A DNA stretch of 64,000 nucleotides from Fictibacillus fluitans (lineage in GTDB: Bacteria; Bacillota; Bacilli; Bacillales; Fictibacillaceae), in contig NZ_JAUHTR010000010.1 of NCBI RefSeq assembly GCF_030418125.1, positions 87,347 to 151,346 of the forward strand. Reading direction: 5' to 3'. A model generated the notes under the pieces. The model was not told where the DNA came from and searched no databases. It was given only the letters and a program-made list of their open reading frames with translations. Within the stretch, counting starts at the first letter, position 1; every line of letters begins with the position of its first letter. Shown here in pieces: positions 52,155-61,600 of this stretch. Position numbers and translations under genes: made by a program.

Positions 52155-52750
52155 TTCGGATCGTCATTGCGGAAGATCAGCAAATGATGTTGGGGGCACT
52201 GGGTCTGCTGCTTAATTTAGAAGAGGACATGGAAGTTGTGGGAAAGGCCAGTGATGGAGAAAAAGCGGTTTCGCTTGTTCATCAGCATCAGCCGGACATT
52301 TGTATTATGGATATTGAAATGCCAGTGAAAACCGGACTTGAAGCGGCGGAAGAACTAAGAAATTCAGATGCCAAAGTGATTATATTAACGACATTTGCCC
52401 GTACAGGATATTTCCAGCGGGCTATGAAGGCGGGTGTCCGGGGATATTTACTGAAAGACAGCCCCAGTGAAGAATTGGCAAGTTCCATCCGCAGTGTGAT
52501 GGCAGGCAGGCGCGTATATGCTCCAGAACTCGTAGACGATGCCTACAGCGAGGAGAACCCGCTGACTGACCGTGAAAAAGAGGTCTTGACCCTCATTGCC
52601 GATGGGAAAAATACAAAGGAAATCGCCAATCAGCTTTCGATCAAAGCTGGAACGGTGAGAAACTATATTTCAACAATACTAGAAAAACTCGAAGTCACCA
52701 ATCGGATTGAAGCGATTACCCGTTTTCAGGAAAAAGGCTGGTTTAAGTAA
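52151..52750 (+). CDS. desR: Response regulator DesR
   Basis: A 199-residue NarL-type regulator with phospho-Asp in ICIMDIEMPVKTGLE and LuxR-type C-terminal domain LTDREKEVLTLIADGKNTKEIANQLSIKAGTVRNYI. Length equals B. subtilis DesR. Its start overlaps the desK stop (ATGA). It should activate des by binding the inverted repeat at 49767-49780. Confidence 0.94.
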   Translation: MIRIVIAEDQQMMLGALGLLLNLEEDMEVVGKASDGEKAVSLVHQHQPDICIMDIEMPVKTGLEAAEELRNSDAKVIILTTFARTGYFQRAMKAGVRGYLLKDSPSEELASSIRSVMAGRRVYAPELVDDAYSEENPLTDREKEVLTLIADGKNTKEIANQLSIKAGTVRNYISTILEKLEVTNRIEAITRFQEKGWFK

Positions 52751-52830
52751 GTGTTCCTTTAGGCCGATTAGGTTTATGTATAAAAAGTCAGGGAATATTA
52801 ACTATTAACTTTTTATATGAAAGGAAACCT

Positions 52831-53022
52831 ATGATGAAATTTGAACGATCACGTACAAATAATATGGTCTCAGGAATAATTGGCGGGCTTTCACAAAATA
52901 TCGGCTTAAATGCAACGATCTTACGTATTTTATTTTTAATCCTATTAATATTTACTGGATTTTTTCCAATGGGGTTAATTTATATTGTATTAACATTCGT
53001 GATTCCTAAAGAAAAGTATTAA
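52831..53022 (+). CDS. PspC-domain membrane protein
   Basis: A 63-residue protein: a short N-terminal part FERSRTNNMVSGIIGGLSQNIGLNATILRI, then one long hydrophobic helix (LFLILLIFTGFFPMGLIYIVLTFVIP). This is the PspC domain. Such proteins take part in envelope stress responses, often next to liaI or pspA; here it follows desR with 80 bases between. GAAAGGAAACC precedes ATG. Confidence 0.85.
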   Translation: MMKFERSRTNNMVSGIIGGLSQNIGLNATILRILFLILLIFTGFFPMGLIYIVLTFVIPKEKY

Positions 53023-53039
53023 TTTTCTGGTGAATGTAA

Positions 53040-53246
<207 letters not shown>

Positions 53247-53269
53247 CTGTATAGGAAAGGAAGGATGTT

Positions 53270-53875
53270 ATGTATATCCCTAAATCCTTTAACATTGATG
53301 ATGAAGAAGTCATTTATGATGTGATCGAGCAAAATGGTTTTGCCACGTTATTTTCTCAGCATAAAGGAGAACCGTATGCGACGCATCTTCCTCTGATGTT
53401 TAACCAATCTGAAAATGCAATATACGGCCATTTTGCACGACAGAATGAACAATGGAAGGATACCGAAGACCAACAGGTCCTTGCTGTTTTTCAGGGCCCT
53501 CACTGTTATATTTCACCTTCATGGTATGAGACAAATAAAGCGGTACCCACCTGGAATTATGTTTCTGTCCATGTGTATGGAGTGTTAAAGGTTGTCGAGG
53601 ACAAAAACATAATAGCAGATTCGCTGAACGATCTGGTCAATAAATATGAACATCCTGATAGTTCATACCATTTAAATGACGTGGAACCCGATTTTATCGA
53701 AGGGATGACTAAAGGAATTGTCCCGTTCAGAATAAAGGTTACTAAAATAGAAGCAAAAGCGAAATTAAGTCAGAATCATCCAGTGGAGCGGCAGAAGTTA
53801 GTGATTCAACAGCTGGAAAACTCATCTCAAGAAGATAATAGACAAATAGCAGCTTTAATGAGAAAAAACCTCTAA
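53270..53875 (+). CDS. paiB: PaiB-family FMN-binding transcription regulator
   Basis: A 201-residue FMN-binding split-barrel protein: MYIPKSFNIDDEEVIYDVIEQN, ATHLPLMF, GHFARQNEQW, FQGPHCYISPSWY and VPTWNYVSVHVYG, then HPVERQKLVIQQLE. In B. subtilis PaiB acts with PaiA in repression of sporulation and degradative-enzyme genes. AAAGGAAGG precedes ATG. Here the paiA gene upstream is a stump, so paiB would act alone or use an unknown promoter. Confidence 0.92.
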   Translation: MYIPKSFNIDDEEVIYDVIEQNGFATLFSQHKGEPYATHLPLMFNQSENAIYGHFARQNEQWKDTEDQQVLAVFQGPHCYISPSWYETNKAVPTWNYVSVHVYGVLKVVEDKNIIADSLNDLVNKYEHPDSSYHLNDVEPDFIEGMTKGIVPFRIKVTKIEAKAKLSQNHPVERQKLVIQQLENSSQEDNRQIAALMRKNL

Positions 53876-53886
53876 TGTTATTTTAG

Positions 53887-55314
53887 TTATGGAATAACTT
53901 CAAAAATAGTACCTTTATTTAAATCAGTGACTTTCATGGAACCGTACACTCCTAAATATAGTCTGGTTTGAGCGAGATTCGTTCCTAAGCTCATATAAAG
54001 TGCAGATTGGGAACCGAAATTATAATTGGTTTCAATAACTCCGAAATCACTAGGGCTACCATCGGTTCTTGCCCTGGTATAGGCCAGAACACCTCTGACC
54101 GGTTGAGACTCTTGCCGGGCAGCATCGGTAAATACAACGCTTCCTGATAAATCAGGGATGCTATTCCCGAGATATGGCTGGACTCCTGTAAGAGCAGTAC
54201 CGCCAAACTTATTTGGACGGACATCTTTATGATAATAACTTGTCAAAGGTTCAAGCCGTTTTACCGAAGTTTCTATGGCCTCACTGTGGTAAGCGATGAC
54301 TTTCTCATCTATAGCAGAGTTTGCAGAGCAGCCTTTTTTAATCATAGTAGGAAAAGAACCTTCCCAGCCACGCCAGCCAAAATTGATAAATCCTTCTTGG
54401 TCTGTTGCGGATATCATGGAGGAAGCGTGCTGTACAAGCTGGGTAACTGGTACTGGTTTATAATGAACGAATGAAAAAACGGACTCTGCAAGGTCCTGTC
54501 CCACATTACCCGTATATTTGATGAAGTGATTATGAAACCTTTGAAATGATATGCCTGTGATATTGCGGACTCCTTTTGCAATTACAGTTAGTGTCTCCTG
54601 AATAGGAACGGGAAGCTCATTAAAACGTGTAACAACAGGCGGATTATTGATAAAGGTATTCTTAACCACATCAATTTCAATTATTTTGCCCGCAATTTCC
54701 ATATCATCCTGACTTAAATTAAAATGATCAAAGCCCGCCCCGCCATCACCTGTTGTTAAAATAAGCCTTCCGCTTTCAGGCGAAAAGTTTAAGCTGTTTA
54801 CTCCATTGTGATTGAAAAAGGGTCTTCTTAAATTAAGTAATGTTCGCCGTTTTTGGGGCCGGCCATTTGATTGTAATATCCATTCTTCCACTGTATCGAT
54901 ATGATCATATTTCGTTTCTCGATTGGTCCACTTTAAGTTTAACGTGTTGGGATCACATGGATCAGGCTTGAATTGTTTGGAAAGAGCACCCGGGCCTTGT
55001 GTTCCAGCCATTGAATAATGAAGATAAAAGAGACCGTTATAATAAAGGTTCGGATGGAACGCCATCCCCAGTAATCCACGTTCATCATACCCGCCTCGAG
55101 AAACACCAGGTTCAAAAGTACCCAGTTTTATAATATCTGGGCGAATATCCAAAAAAGTCTTTATGACTCCATCTCCTATGTAAAAGATTTCTCCGACTTG
55201 GGTTGCAATAAATAATCTTTCAACGGAGTCACCCGGCAGTATAGTTGTTTTTAAAACAGTTGGTAAATTGATATTACCAACAAGGGGCGATAGCCGAACC
55301 TTCATTGTTCGCAA
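53887..55314 (-). CDS. PQQ-dependent sugar dehydrogenase-like beta-propeller protein
   Basis: A 475-residue protein of the glucose/sorbosone dehydrogenase family. Marks: ERLFIATQVGEIFYIGDG, DERGLLGMAFHPNLYYNGLFYLHYS, HNGVNSLNFSPESGRLILTTGDGGAG, GKIIEIDV, FINFGWRGWEGSFP and VVFTDAA. No signal peptide, unlike most family members, so it may be cytoplasmic or carried on the spore. TTG 55314 has AAGGAGTG at ten bases; ATG 55305 is an alternative. Divergent from the HExxH protein gene, which also lacks a signal. Activity is not proved. Confidence 0.82.
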   Translation of the reverse strand: MRTMKVRLSPLVGNINLPTVLKTTILPGDSVERLFIATQVGEIFYIGDGVIKTFLDIRPDIIKLGTFEPGVSRGGYDERGLLGMAFHPNLYYNGLFYLHYSMAGTQGPGALSKQFKPDPCDPNTLNLKWTNRETKYDHIDTVEEWILQSNGRPQKRRTLLNLRRPFFNHNGVNSLNFSPESGRLILTTGDGGAGFDHFNLSQDDMEIAGKIIEIDVVKNTFINNPPVVTRFNELPVPIQETLTVIAKGVRNITGISFQRFHNHFIKYTGNVGQDLAESVFSFVHYKPVPVTQLVQHASSMISATDQEGFINFGWRGWEGSFPTMIKKGCSANSAIDEKVIAYHSEAIETSVKRLEPLTSYYHKDVRPNKFGGTALTGVQPYLGNSIPDLSGSVVFTDAARQESQPVRGVLAYTRARTDGSPSDFGVIETNYNFGSQSALYMSLGTNLAQTRLYLGVYGSMKVTDLNKGTIFEVIP

Positions 55315-55651
55315 CTACGTTACACTCCTTCTTGTGCTTTTTGTAAAACATATGATTAGAACCGTTTTGTTAGTATCAATTTCTGAAGGGTCTGGCAGGG
55401 ATATGAACGGGACGAAATCAATTGCTTGGAGAATTAATCTATTATTTAAGACCACGACGTAAACTTCTGTCATCTGCTCCGCGTAAGGAGAAAAACTATT
55501 TACAAATACCTTTATCTGATAAATCCTCTGTTCTAATGCCTCTTATTATTACAATCATTTCAAAGTCAGTTATTAAGCAAAGCTCTTAATAAAAAAAATA
55601 CATATGGACATTCTATAGGCAGGAATACAAATCACTTTATAGGAGGATCAA
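55315..55651. other. Intergenic region between two divergent genes
   Basis: No gene is supported. Both flanking genes have ribosome sites at its ends (AAGGAGTG on the left, AGGAGG on the right). A/T-rich stretches near 55590 could hold promoters, but I see no strong consensus. Confidence 0.5.
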
Positions 55652-56800
55652 ATGGTCGATATTTGCCGTGAAAAACCAAAAGATGCTATACAAATTAATG
55701 CTAAAAAATGCCGCGTAGTTAATCTGTGTATGTATATCACTCCGACTTCAACCTATTTCCATAATCCTCATCAAAAAGAAGAGATTTGCAAAATCGTTCA
55801 GGAAGCATCCACTATTTGGTGCGATGCAGAGATTGTTTTTAATGTTAACAGAATTGACGAGCTTCAACATGTCAGAACTGATCCGCCATTTGAAAAACTA
55901 AGAGCTGAAGATATAACCTGTAATGCAGACATTGGTGAACGTCTTGTTAATTTGTTTAATACACGGCCAGGCTGTGATGATCTCACAATTGCTGTTTATT
56001 GGATCGGTGGAAATGCTTTTCAAGACGGTAGTACAGGATGTCATCATTTTTCATTTTCTACACCGAAAGAACACCTGCAGCATTCCATAGTACTTACAGA
56101 CAACGCCAATGGAAAGGTGTTTGCACATGAGTTGGGTCATGCTCTTTTTGTGAGAGAGAAAACACCTGGCGATTTTTTTAATGATGACCCAGGACCAGGC
56201 ACAGATCCAAATGATCCTATCCACAATAAGAATTCTGATAACTTAATGAATCATATAGCAGGCACGCAAACAACGGACGATCAGCGGAAAGTTGCCAAAA
56301 ACAGTAAACTTGTCGTACAAGAATTTTGTGATGTCAGCTTTATACCTCTTTTCCCCAAACGGTTTGAAGTTGAAATATTAAGTATGGGGGTTCATGAAGT
56401 GGATGACGGTCTTGATCCTGATGACGATCTTGAATTGAGATGGAATTTTAATATTAATGGAACTGTTTTAACATGGGAGCATCACCAAATTGAGGACGGA
56501 CCTGTTCCCTATCACATTGGGGTCAGAACGGTAGTATCTGTAGATAAAGAGACAGATGTAATCACGATAGGGATGTCTGGAGTAGAATTTGATGAAGATG
56601 AAAACGATGCTTTGCCCACCTTCTCAGCAACTTTTGATAAAACAACTAACTGGGGGACAAATATTCCTACTCCACCGGTTGTTTTAAGCACCTCAATTTT
56701 AGAAAATGACGAAATCAAATGTGAGATATTCTTCAAAATCACTTCAGTTGCTTCTGCTGAAAAAGCCATACCTGGTTTTTGTCAAACAGCGCTGGTATAA
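55652..56800 (+). CDS. Unclassified HExxH metalloprotease-like protein
   Basis: A 382-residue protein. HELGHALFVREKTPGD (about 170) is a zincin active-site helix; DNLMNHIAG some 33 residues later resembles a Met-turn segment. Before it stand NLCMYITPTSTYF, WCDAEIVFNVNRID and DLTIAVYWIGGNAFQDG, as in metzincins. The second half (about 245-382) is an unfamiliar beta-rich domain rich in Asp (DDGLDPDDDLELRW). There is no signal peptide. AGGAGG precedes ATG. The order and type suggest a spore or cytoplasmic protease, or a self-processing surface protein; this is inference. Confidence 0.75.
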   Translation: MVDICREKPKDAIQINAKKCRVVNLCMYITPTSTYFHNPHQKEEICKIVQEASTIWCDAEIVFNVNRIDELQHVRTDPPFEKLRAEDITCNADIGERLVNLFNTRPGCDDLTIAVYWIGGNAFQDGSTGCHHFSFSTPKEHLQHSIVLTDNANGKVFAHELGHALFVREKTPGDFFNDDPGPGTDPNDPIHNKNSDNLMNHIAGTQTTDDQRKVAKNSKLVVQEFCDVSFIPLFPKRFEVEILSMGVHEVDDGLDPDDDLELRWNFNINGTVLTWEHHQIEDGPVPYHIGVRTVVSVDKETDVITIGMSGVEFDEDENDALPTFSATFDKTTNWGTNIPTPPVVLSTSILENDEIKCEIFFKITSVASAEKAIPGFCQTALV

Positions 56801-56828
56801 AAGGTGACTGATACTGATTAATACAACA

Positions 56829-56872
56829 AAGGAAAGCCTTCCACAAACAAGGGTGGGGGCTTTCCTTTCTAT
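56829..56872. terminator. Terminator after the HExxH protein gene
   Basis: AAAGGAAAGCC / GGCTTTCCTTT with inner CCAC/GTGGG pairing; could serve both strands. Confidence 0.85.
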
Positions 56873-57009
56873 ATGTAATGCAGAGAAAATGATGCAGTCG
56901 TGTCCTGTTTCTTTTTTATAATAACTTCTTCGTACGGATTAGACATTTCAATCATTGTACAGCAATCAGCATTTCCCATCCCACCCATTAAAATCATGAA
57001 GTATCTCAT
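56869..57009 (-). CDS. Possible small protein of 46 residues
   Basis: A minus-strand frame MRYFMILMGGMGNADCC...MSNPYEEVIIKKKQDTT...LHYI that ends at the terminator. The amino acid mix looks protein-like (NPYEEVIIKKKQ), but there is no good ribosome site before ATG 57009; ATG 56997 is an alternative. I know no family. Low certainty. Confidence 0.3.
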   Translation of the reverse strand: MRYFMILMGGMGNADCCTMIEMSNPYEEVIIKKKQDTTASFSLHYI

Positions 57010-57092
57010 GATGATGTAGTGAATTTATACAGTAGGGGGCAGATAGAGAAGAACATACAATAAGGGCAAATATAAAAAAAGGAGACCCCACG

Positions 57093-58442
57093 ATGAAAAG
57101 AGCCCTAAGAATTTTTATGTATGTGATGATAGTAATTGTGCCTTTTCTTTTAACAGGCTTGTCTGGTGCGGCCGATTACGCGGGTATGATGTTTGGAGGG
57201 GGTAAGCAGGACGGCAACTACCACATAAAGCCTCCTGCCTACGATCGTTCCAAACCGACTGTTGTAATCCTGCTTGGCAGCGGGACGACTGAGGTGATTG
57301 ATTTCCTGGCTCCATATGAATTATTCTCAGCTACCAAATCATTTAATGTGTTTGCTGCTGCTCCTACAACAGATGTAACACATTTAAGCGGATCTTTGGA
57401 TGTCTTGCCGCATTATTCATTTAAGCAATTAGATAAACTGCTCGGGAAAAGTCCCGATGTGATCGTCGTCCCTTATATTTTTAAAATGAAAAGTGAGAAA
57501 TACAAGCCGGTAAAAAGCTATCTGCGCAAGCATGCAGCAAAGGCATCTTCTATTTTATCCATCTGCGGAGGTGCAGTGAACCTTGCAGACGCCGGGCTGC
57601 TGGAAGGCAAGACCGCCGCAACTCACTGGAGCCGAATTGGGCGGGAAATAAAAAACTATCCGGAAGTAAAGTGGGTCCGGGATCAGAGGTTTGTAGAGGA
57701 TGGTAGAATCATCTCATCCGCTGGATTAACTTCCGGGATTGATGCCTCCCTTTATTTAATCACGAAGCTTGCTGGCCATGAAAAAGCAGCACTTGCAGCG
57801 GATTCCATTCATTATTCCGGTTCCCATTTCCTAAAGAATCCATCCATCAAACCCCATTATCCTGGAATTGAAGATGCTCCTTACTATTTTAATATCGCTT
57901 TTAATCTCAATAAACCTAAAACAGGGGTCCTATTGTACAACGGCATTGGAGAAACCTCTCTTGCTTCAATATTCGATACTTTTCCAGCAGCAGCAGCCAT
58001 AAAAACATACGCTGTTTCTTCCTCTAAAAAACCTGTCCAGACAAAGCATAACCTGTACGTGCTTCCTCGCTATGTATTCGAGAATGTTCCAGAGATGAAT
58101 CGTGTTTACGCTCCGGGAACCGATGCCAGAGTTCAGGCGAAATCAGAAGCACAAAAGTGGTCAACTATCCATCCCCATTCAAAAATAACCTATTTGCATG
58201 CCGACCAGCCGGATCGTTTCGTTCTTGAACCTCCATTGGAGGAGCTTGCGGGCAGAACAAATCTTCCTACTGCAGATTATGCAGTGAAGCGTCTGGAGTA
58301 CCGGGAAAATAACTTGAGTCTGAAAGGAAGCCCATTCATGATGCATGCAGCTGTGCCGCCGATTTTGCTACTCTTGGGCAGCGCCATTATTATTTTAATT
58401 CTGGAGGCGCGCAGAAAGAAGAAGATCAAAATAACAGCTTAA
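57093..58442 (+). CDS. Membrane-anchored protein with two DJ-1/PfpI-like (GATase1) domains
   Basis: A 449-residue protein with an N-terminal membrane helix (about 6-27) and a C-terminal one (about 422-443). Domain 1 (about 55-240) is a GATase1 of the AraC-type: VVILLGSGTTEVIDFLAPYELF, the nucleophile region SICGGAVNLADAGLLEGKTAATHW (Cys about 152, His 171), and SAGLTSGIDASLYLI. Domain 2 (about 275-400: KTGVLLYNGIGETSLASIFDTFP) has the fold start but no Cys/His pair, so may be inactive. No AraC DNA-binding domain. AAAGGAG precedes ATG. Role unknown; a surface sensor or hydrolase is possible. Confidence 0.8.
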   Translation: MKRALRIFMYVMIVIVPFLLTGLSGAADYAGMMFGGGKQDGNYHIKPPAYDRSKPTVVILLGSGTTEVIDFLAPYELFSATKSFNVFAAAPTTDVTHLSGSLDVLPHYSFKQLDKLLGKSPDVIVVPYIFKMKSEKYKPVKSYLRKHAAKASSILSICGGAVNLADAGLLEGKTAATHWSRIGREIKNYPEVKWVRDQRFVEDGRIISSAGLTSGIDASLYLITKLAGHEKAALAADSIHYSGSHFLKNPSIKPHYPGIEDAPYYFNIAFNLNKPKTGVLLYNGIGETSLASIFDTFPAAAAIKTYAVSSSKKPVQTKHNLYVLPRYVFENVPEMNRVYAPGTDARVQAKSEAQKWSTIHPHSKITYLHADQPDRFVLEPPLEELAGRTNLPTADYAVKRLEYRENNLSLKGSPFMMHAAVPPILLLLGSAIIILILEARRKKKIKITA

Positions 58443-58609
58443 AGGAAACGATTATACTGTGTTTCTCTTCCTCTATAAACGTTCATAGAAATGAAACAAA
58501 AACTGAAATATATGCAGGCTCGCTAGAAGACGATAGACAGCGAACCTGTGTAGAGGAGAGGTGGTTTAAAAGACATGAATGAAATGTCGGAGAATACGGT
58601 TTTAGAACG

Positions 58610-59080
58610 CTAATTGCTTGCTCCCTGTGTATTGATCCGAGTCATAGTCGATTCGTAACCTCCTCCAGGATAAACCCAACAGCCTGAATTCGTACTGCCA
58701 TCCTCACTCCAGATACCTTTATAGTAAGCGGGTGAGCCTTTTTCACCGCCCCAGATGGTTAATGAGTTCTCATCGACCTCATACGTGTAATCAAATGTAC
58801 TGCCGTGATTGTCGTATATTCTCGATTTCAAATGCTCACTCGGTGATTCTGCAAAAAATTTTTTTGTATATCCAATGATCTCTATCCCTTTATTCTTACG
58901 TCCATTATGGATGAGGTCGAAACGCTGAATGAGAAAGAAACCTCCATCCATCCACTCGTAGGAGACTTCCCCGGCAATTTCCGGGCCAGTAATTTTCCAA
59001 CGGCCAACCAGTCTCTCAAGACATTCGAGACCAGGATACGGGTATGGCTGTTGTGACTCTCCAGCATCTTTCTTTTTCAA
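58610..59080 (-). CDS. DUF1579-like small protein
   Basis: A 156-residue cytoplasmic protein: LVGRWKITGPEIAGEVSYEWMDGGFFLIQRFDL and SRIYDNHGSTFDYTYEV are typical of DUF1579/lipocalin-like beta-barrel proteins. Function unknown. TTG 59080 is preferred since GGAGGG lies six bases upstream; the long upstream frame overlaps the VOC gene. Its order after the VOC gene, 25 bases apart, suggests one operon. Confidence 0.72.
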   Translation of the reverse strand: MKKKDAGESQQPYPYPGLECLERLVGRWKITGPEIAGEVSYEWMDGGFFLIQRFDLIHNGRKNKGIEIIGYTKKFFAESPSEHLKSRIYDNHGSTFDYTYEVDENSLTIWGGEKGSPAYYKGIWSEDGSTNSGCWVYPGGGYESTMTRINTQGASN

Positions 59081-59105
59081 ATGAATCCCTCCAATACATT
59101 CAGTG

Positions 59106-59549
59106 CTACACGTTTTCCTCAAATGGTACATCCTTTTTATGTGTGGCAATCCACCAAATGTGTCCAAATGGATCCGTTACTCCACCTCGTCGATCGCCAT
59201 CGGAATGATTTTCTACCCTCATTAATTCCTTTGCACCTGCATCAATAGCTTGCGAAAAAAGAGCATCCGCGTCTTCAACGTAAAGATAAATATGCATCGC
59301 AGTGCCTCCAAGAGCTTCCGGGCTCTTCATCATCTGGTATTCCGGAAATTCATCCACAATCATAATTGGTGAATCTCCAATCTCGATCTCTGCATGACGT
59401 ACCTTACCACTTTCATCTGATATACGCATCAGTTCAGTCGCTCCAAATGCTTTTTTATAAAATTGTATAGCATTGGCTGCATCCCTGATAATCATGTACG
59501 GTGACACAGTGTGATGTCCCTCCGGTATGTGTTTTGTTATAGGTGTCAT
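59106..59549 (-). CDS. PhnB-like VOC family protein
   Basis: A 147-residue glyoxalase-fold protein: SPYMIIRDAANAIQFYKKAFGATELMR, VRHAEIEIGDSPIMIVDE, HIYLYVEDADALFSQAIDAGAKELM, GGVTDPFGHIWWIATHK. Members bind small phosphonate-like or other ligands; many are of unknown role. Candidate metal ligands: H in VRHAEIE, H in AMHIYLYV. GGAGGAG precedes ATG. Upstream partner of the DUF1579-like gene. Confidence 0.9.
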   Translation of the reverse strand: MTPITKHIPEGHHTVSPYMIIRDAANAIQFYKKAFGATELMRISDESGKVRHAEIEIGDSPIMIVDEFPEYQMMKSPEALGGTAMHIYLYVEDADALFSQAIDAGAKELMRVENHSDGDRRGGVTDPFGHIWWIATHKKDVPFEENV

Positions 59550-59679
59550 AAATACTCCTCCAATGGATTAAAATTTTGGCTGCTTTGATCCCCAAAAAAT
59601 TAGGTTGAATACAGGGGACGATCGCAACACATTTAGTTTAAGTCAGATGAGAAGGAGTGTATTGTAAAAAAATGACCTA

Positions 59680-60501
59680 TCAGACAAGCGGAACATGATT
59701 GTTTTGTTTACCTTGCTGCAAGTGGTAGGTTGCTGGGGTAAATCCAGAAAAAGATCGAAAATCGTGTATGAAATGTGCCTGGTCATAATAGCCGCAGGTT
59801 AAAGCAATATCTGCCCAATCGACTCGCTCTTCACCTTTGATGAGACGAAGCACATGCTGAAAGCGCTGAATACGGCAATATTGTTTGGGTGTCAATCCCA
59901 CTTCTTCCTTGAACACTTGAATAAATCGTCTTGAACTTAAACTGATTTGTTCCGTCACATTAGCAACCTTCCATTGATTAGCAGAAGGCTGGAATTTCCT
60001 TAGCGCGAATACAACAGCAGGGTGATGTAACACGGGTTGAATCATCCTATCCATTAAATAGCGCTCAAGAAGTTTAAATTTCTCAATTGGCGTTTCAACT
60101 TCTAAGAGCTGTTCTCGTATTTCATTCGCACTGGTCCCCCAAAGTACCTCTAACGAGATATGCTCATTACGCAATTCATTAGCTGGCAAGTTAAAAAATG
60201 GGAAAGCACCACCGGGCTTAAAGTGAACCCCCATGGATGACACCTGACATGCCGTGTCGATTACCGTGAAATTCGAATGCGGGCCGGAGATCAAGCTTCC
60301 ACGTAAACTTTTGAACCGTTTATGATTCTTTTGGTTGTATACCTTAATCAAGTCTTCCCCGAGATTAATAATTAATTCCATAGCTCCATCCGGGAGTACA
60401 CATTCCATTCTGTGAGGTGAGTGATAGCCTTTATATAGCCAAAAAAGATTTATATAAGCCGACAAGGGGGGAGGAGGATGGTATATAAGAAAAAGGGTCA
60501 T
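59680..60501 (-). CDS. AraC-family regulator, paralogue of the 30487 product
   Basis: A 273-residue regulator. The N-terminal sensor part (LSAYINLFWLYKGY, VLPDGAMELIINLGED, MGVHFKPGGAFPFFNLPANEL) resembles that of the 30487 protein. The C-terminal AraC domain includes VTEQISLSSRRFIQVFKEEVGLTPKQYCRIQRF and IALTCGYYDQAHFIHDFRSFSGFTPATY. ATG 60501 is chosen with GAAGGGA nine bases upstream; TTG 60519 overlaps that site. It may control the VOC-DUF1579 pair downstream. Confidence 0.88.
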   Translation of the reverse strand: MTLFLIYHPPPPLSAYINLFWLYKGYHSPHRMECVLPDGAMELIINLGEDLIKVYNQKNHKRFKSLRGSLISGPHSNFTVIDTACQVSSMGVHFKPGGAFPFFNLPANELRNEHISLEVLWGTSANEIREQLLEVETPIEKFKLLERYLMDRMIQPVLHHPAVVFALRKFQPSANQWKVANVTEQISLSSRRFIQVFKEEVGLTPKQYCRIQRFQHVLRLIKGEERVDWADIALTCGYYDQAHFIHDFRSFSGFTPATYHLQQGKQNNHVPLV

Positions 60502-61015
60502 GGTATACAATCCCTTCAAACGTTTTCGTTTTTTATGTCAAAAACAACTTTTTAACCTTTTCCCGAAAACACTTTGAAAATCACCAACTGTTAAGATGTT
60601 CCTTTTAAGTTAAGCTTGAGCCGTCATTAGTAGTGCTGATATATGAATGGGAAGAAGCATAAAAAAACACATTAACCATTTGTCCATTTTTGGATCATAC
60701 ATATTTAGTTATCCAACAAACGAATCGGGCCATTTAATGGAATAAGGGAAGGGATTTATGATAAATAATCGCTTATTAAATTCTCAAACAATACGCCCCA
60801 CTTAAAATAAAAAAGTGAATATTCTTAAACAATAGGGCGCTTATTTGTAAGAAGATAGATGTATTCTTTATTGGGATAAAAGATTGAGTTAATCAGCTAA
60901 TTTCGAAATATTTGGTATTAAGCAATCTTAGCAGTTTAATTGAATAAGACTGTCTAATTATCTTTAACAATTCACAACCGCTTTTCAAATGAAAATGAAA
61001 AGGGGTTGAATTTCT
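60502..61015. other. A/T-rich intergenic region without a gene
   Basis: No frame with a ribosome site was found. There is a possible stem-loop with CACTT/AAGTG arms inside CGCCCC...GGGCGC (about 60793-60840). The stretch separates the AraC gene from gene fragments, and looks like decayed sequence. Confidence 0.5.
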
Positions 61016-61328
61016 TTATTTTAGGTAAATGTTAAATGCCTTTATTTTATTAAAGCTCTTACCATTAAACAGTATCAACATTTCTATTAACATGATCAAT
61101 AACCAAACGCTGATCCTTAGCAATATCACTCCGTCAAGCTTAAAGAAAGTGGCATATTCCGCTAAAACCTTTCGCATATCATGTAAATGTAACGAATGAT
61201 TGTCTTTTAGATAAATCATTAATTCTTCTATACTCTCTATTTCAACTTCTTTTACTTCACCAATGCCACCAACATGAATGGTTCTATTTTCAATCTTGTG
61301 GTGTTCATCAATTTTCGATAGGAGGCTT
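61016..61328 (-). pseudogene. C-terminal fragment of an unrecognised membrane protein gene
   Basis: The frame continues upstream of the first ATG (61219) back to a stop at 61329-61331, reading SKIDEHHKIENRTIHVGGIG then EVKEVEIESIEELMIYLKDN, and ends after a hydrophobic helix (VILLRISVWLLIMLIEMLIL). No start codon with a ribosome site is found within it, so it looks like a truncated gene. Family not recognised. Confidence 0.4.
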
Positions 61329-61337
61329 TAACCAAAA

Positions 61338-61448
61338 TGAGTCTTACTAGTTATCTGTGTCTAAACGGAAAAACAAAGGAACTTGACTCTTTGATTTCAC
61401 CTTCACAATCGGATTGTGGAATTATTAAAATGAATTTATGTATCTAGG
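61338..61448 (+). CDS. Possible truncated 36-residue product
   Basis: ATG 61338 follows AGGAGG at about eleven bases and opens MSLTSYLCLNGKTKELDSLI up to a TAG near 61448. The start resembles that of PhnB-like VOC proteins, so it may be a stump of one. No further support. Confidence 0.25.
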
Positions 61449-61531
61449 TTAAATAAAAAATGGTGTTCTATTGGGAAAGGGACTCCGATAAGATTTTTCC
61501 ATACTTTTATCTCTTTTGAAAAAATTTTAAC

Positions 61532-61562
61532 TTGACCCCTACGTCACGTAATGGTTTATATT
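61532..61562 (+). promoter_or_regulatory. MerR-type promoter with 19-base spacer
   Basis: TTGACC (61532-61537), 19-base spacer containing CTACGTCACGTAATGG, TATATT (61557-61562). Long spacers with a dyad between -35 and -10 are the mark of MerR activators, which unwind the DNA. The merR-type gene begins at 61601. Confidence 0.7.
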
Positions 61563-61600
61563 TAAGCCACCGGTAATAAATAGTCGCGTGAAATGAGGGG

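Noticed and set aside
58575..58613. Twelve-codon frame MNEMSENTVLER behind GAGGAGAGG
   Set aside because: Too short to judge and it overlaps the end of the minus-strand DUF1579-like gene.
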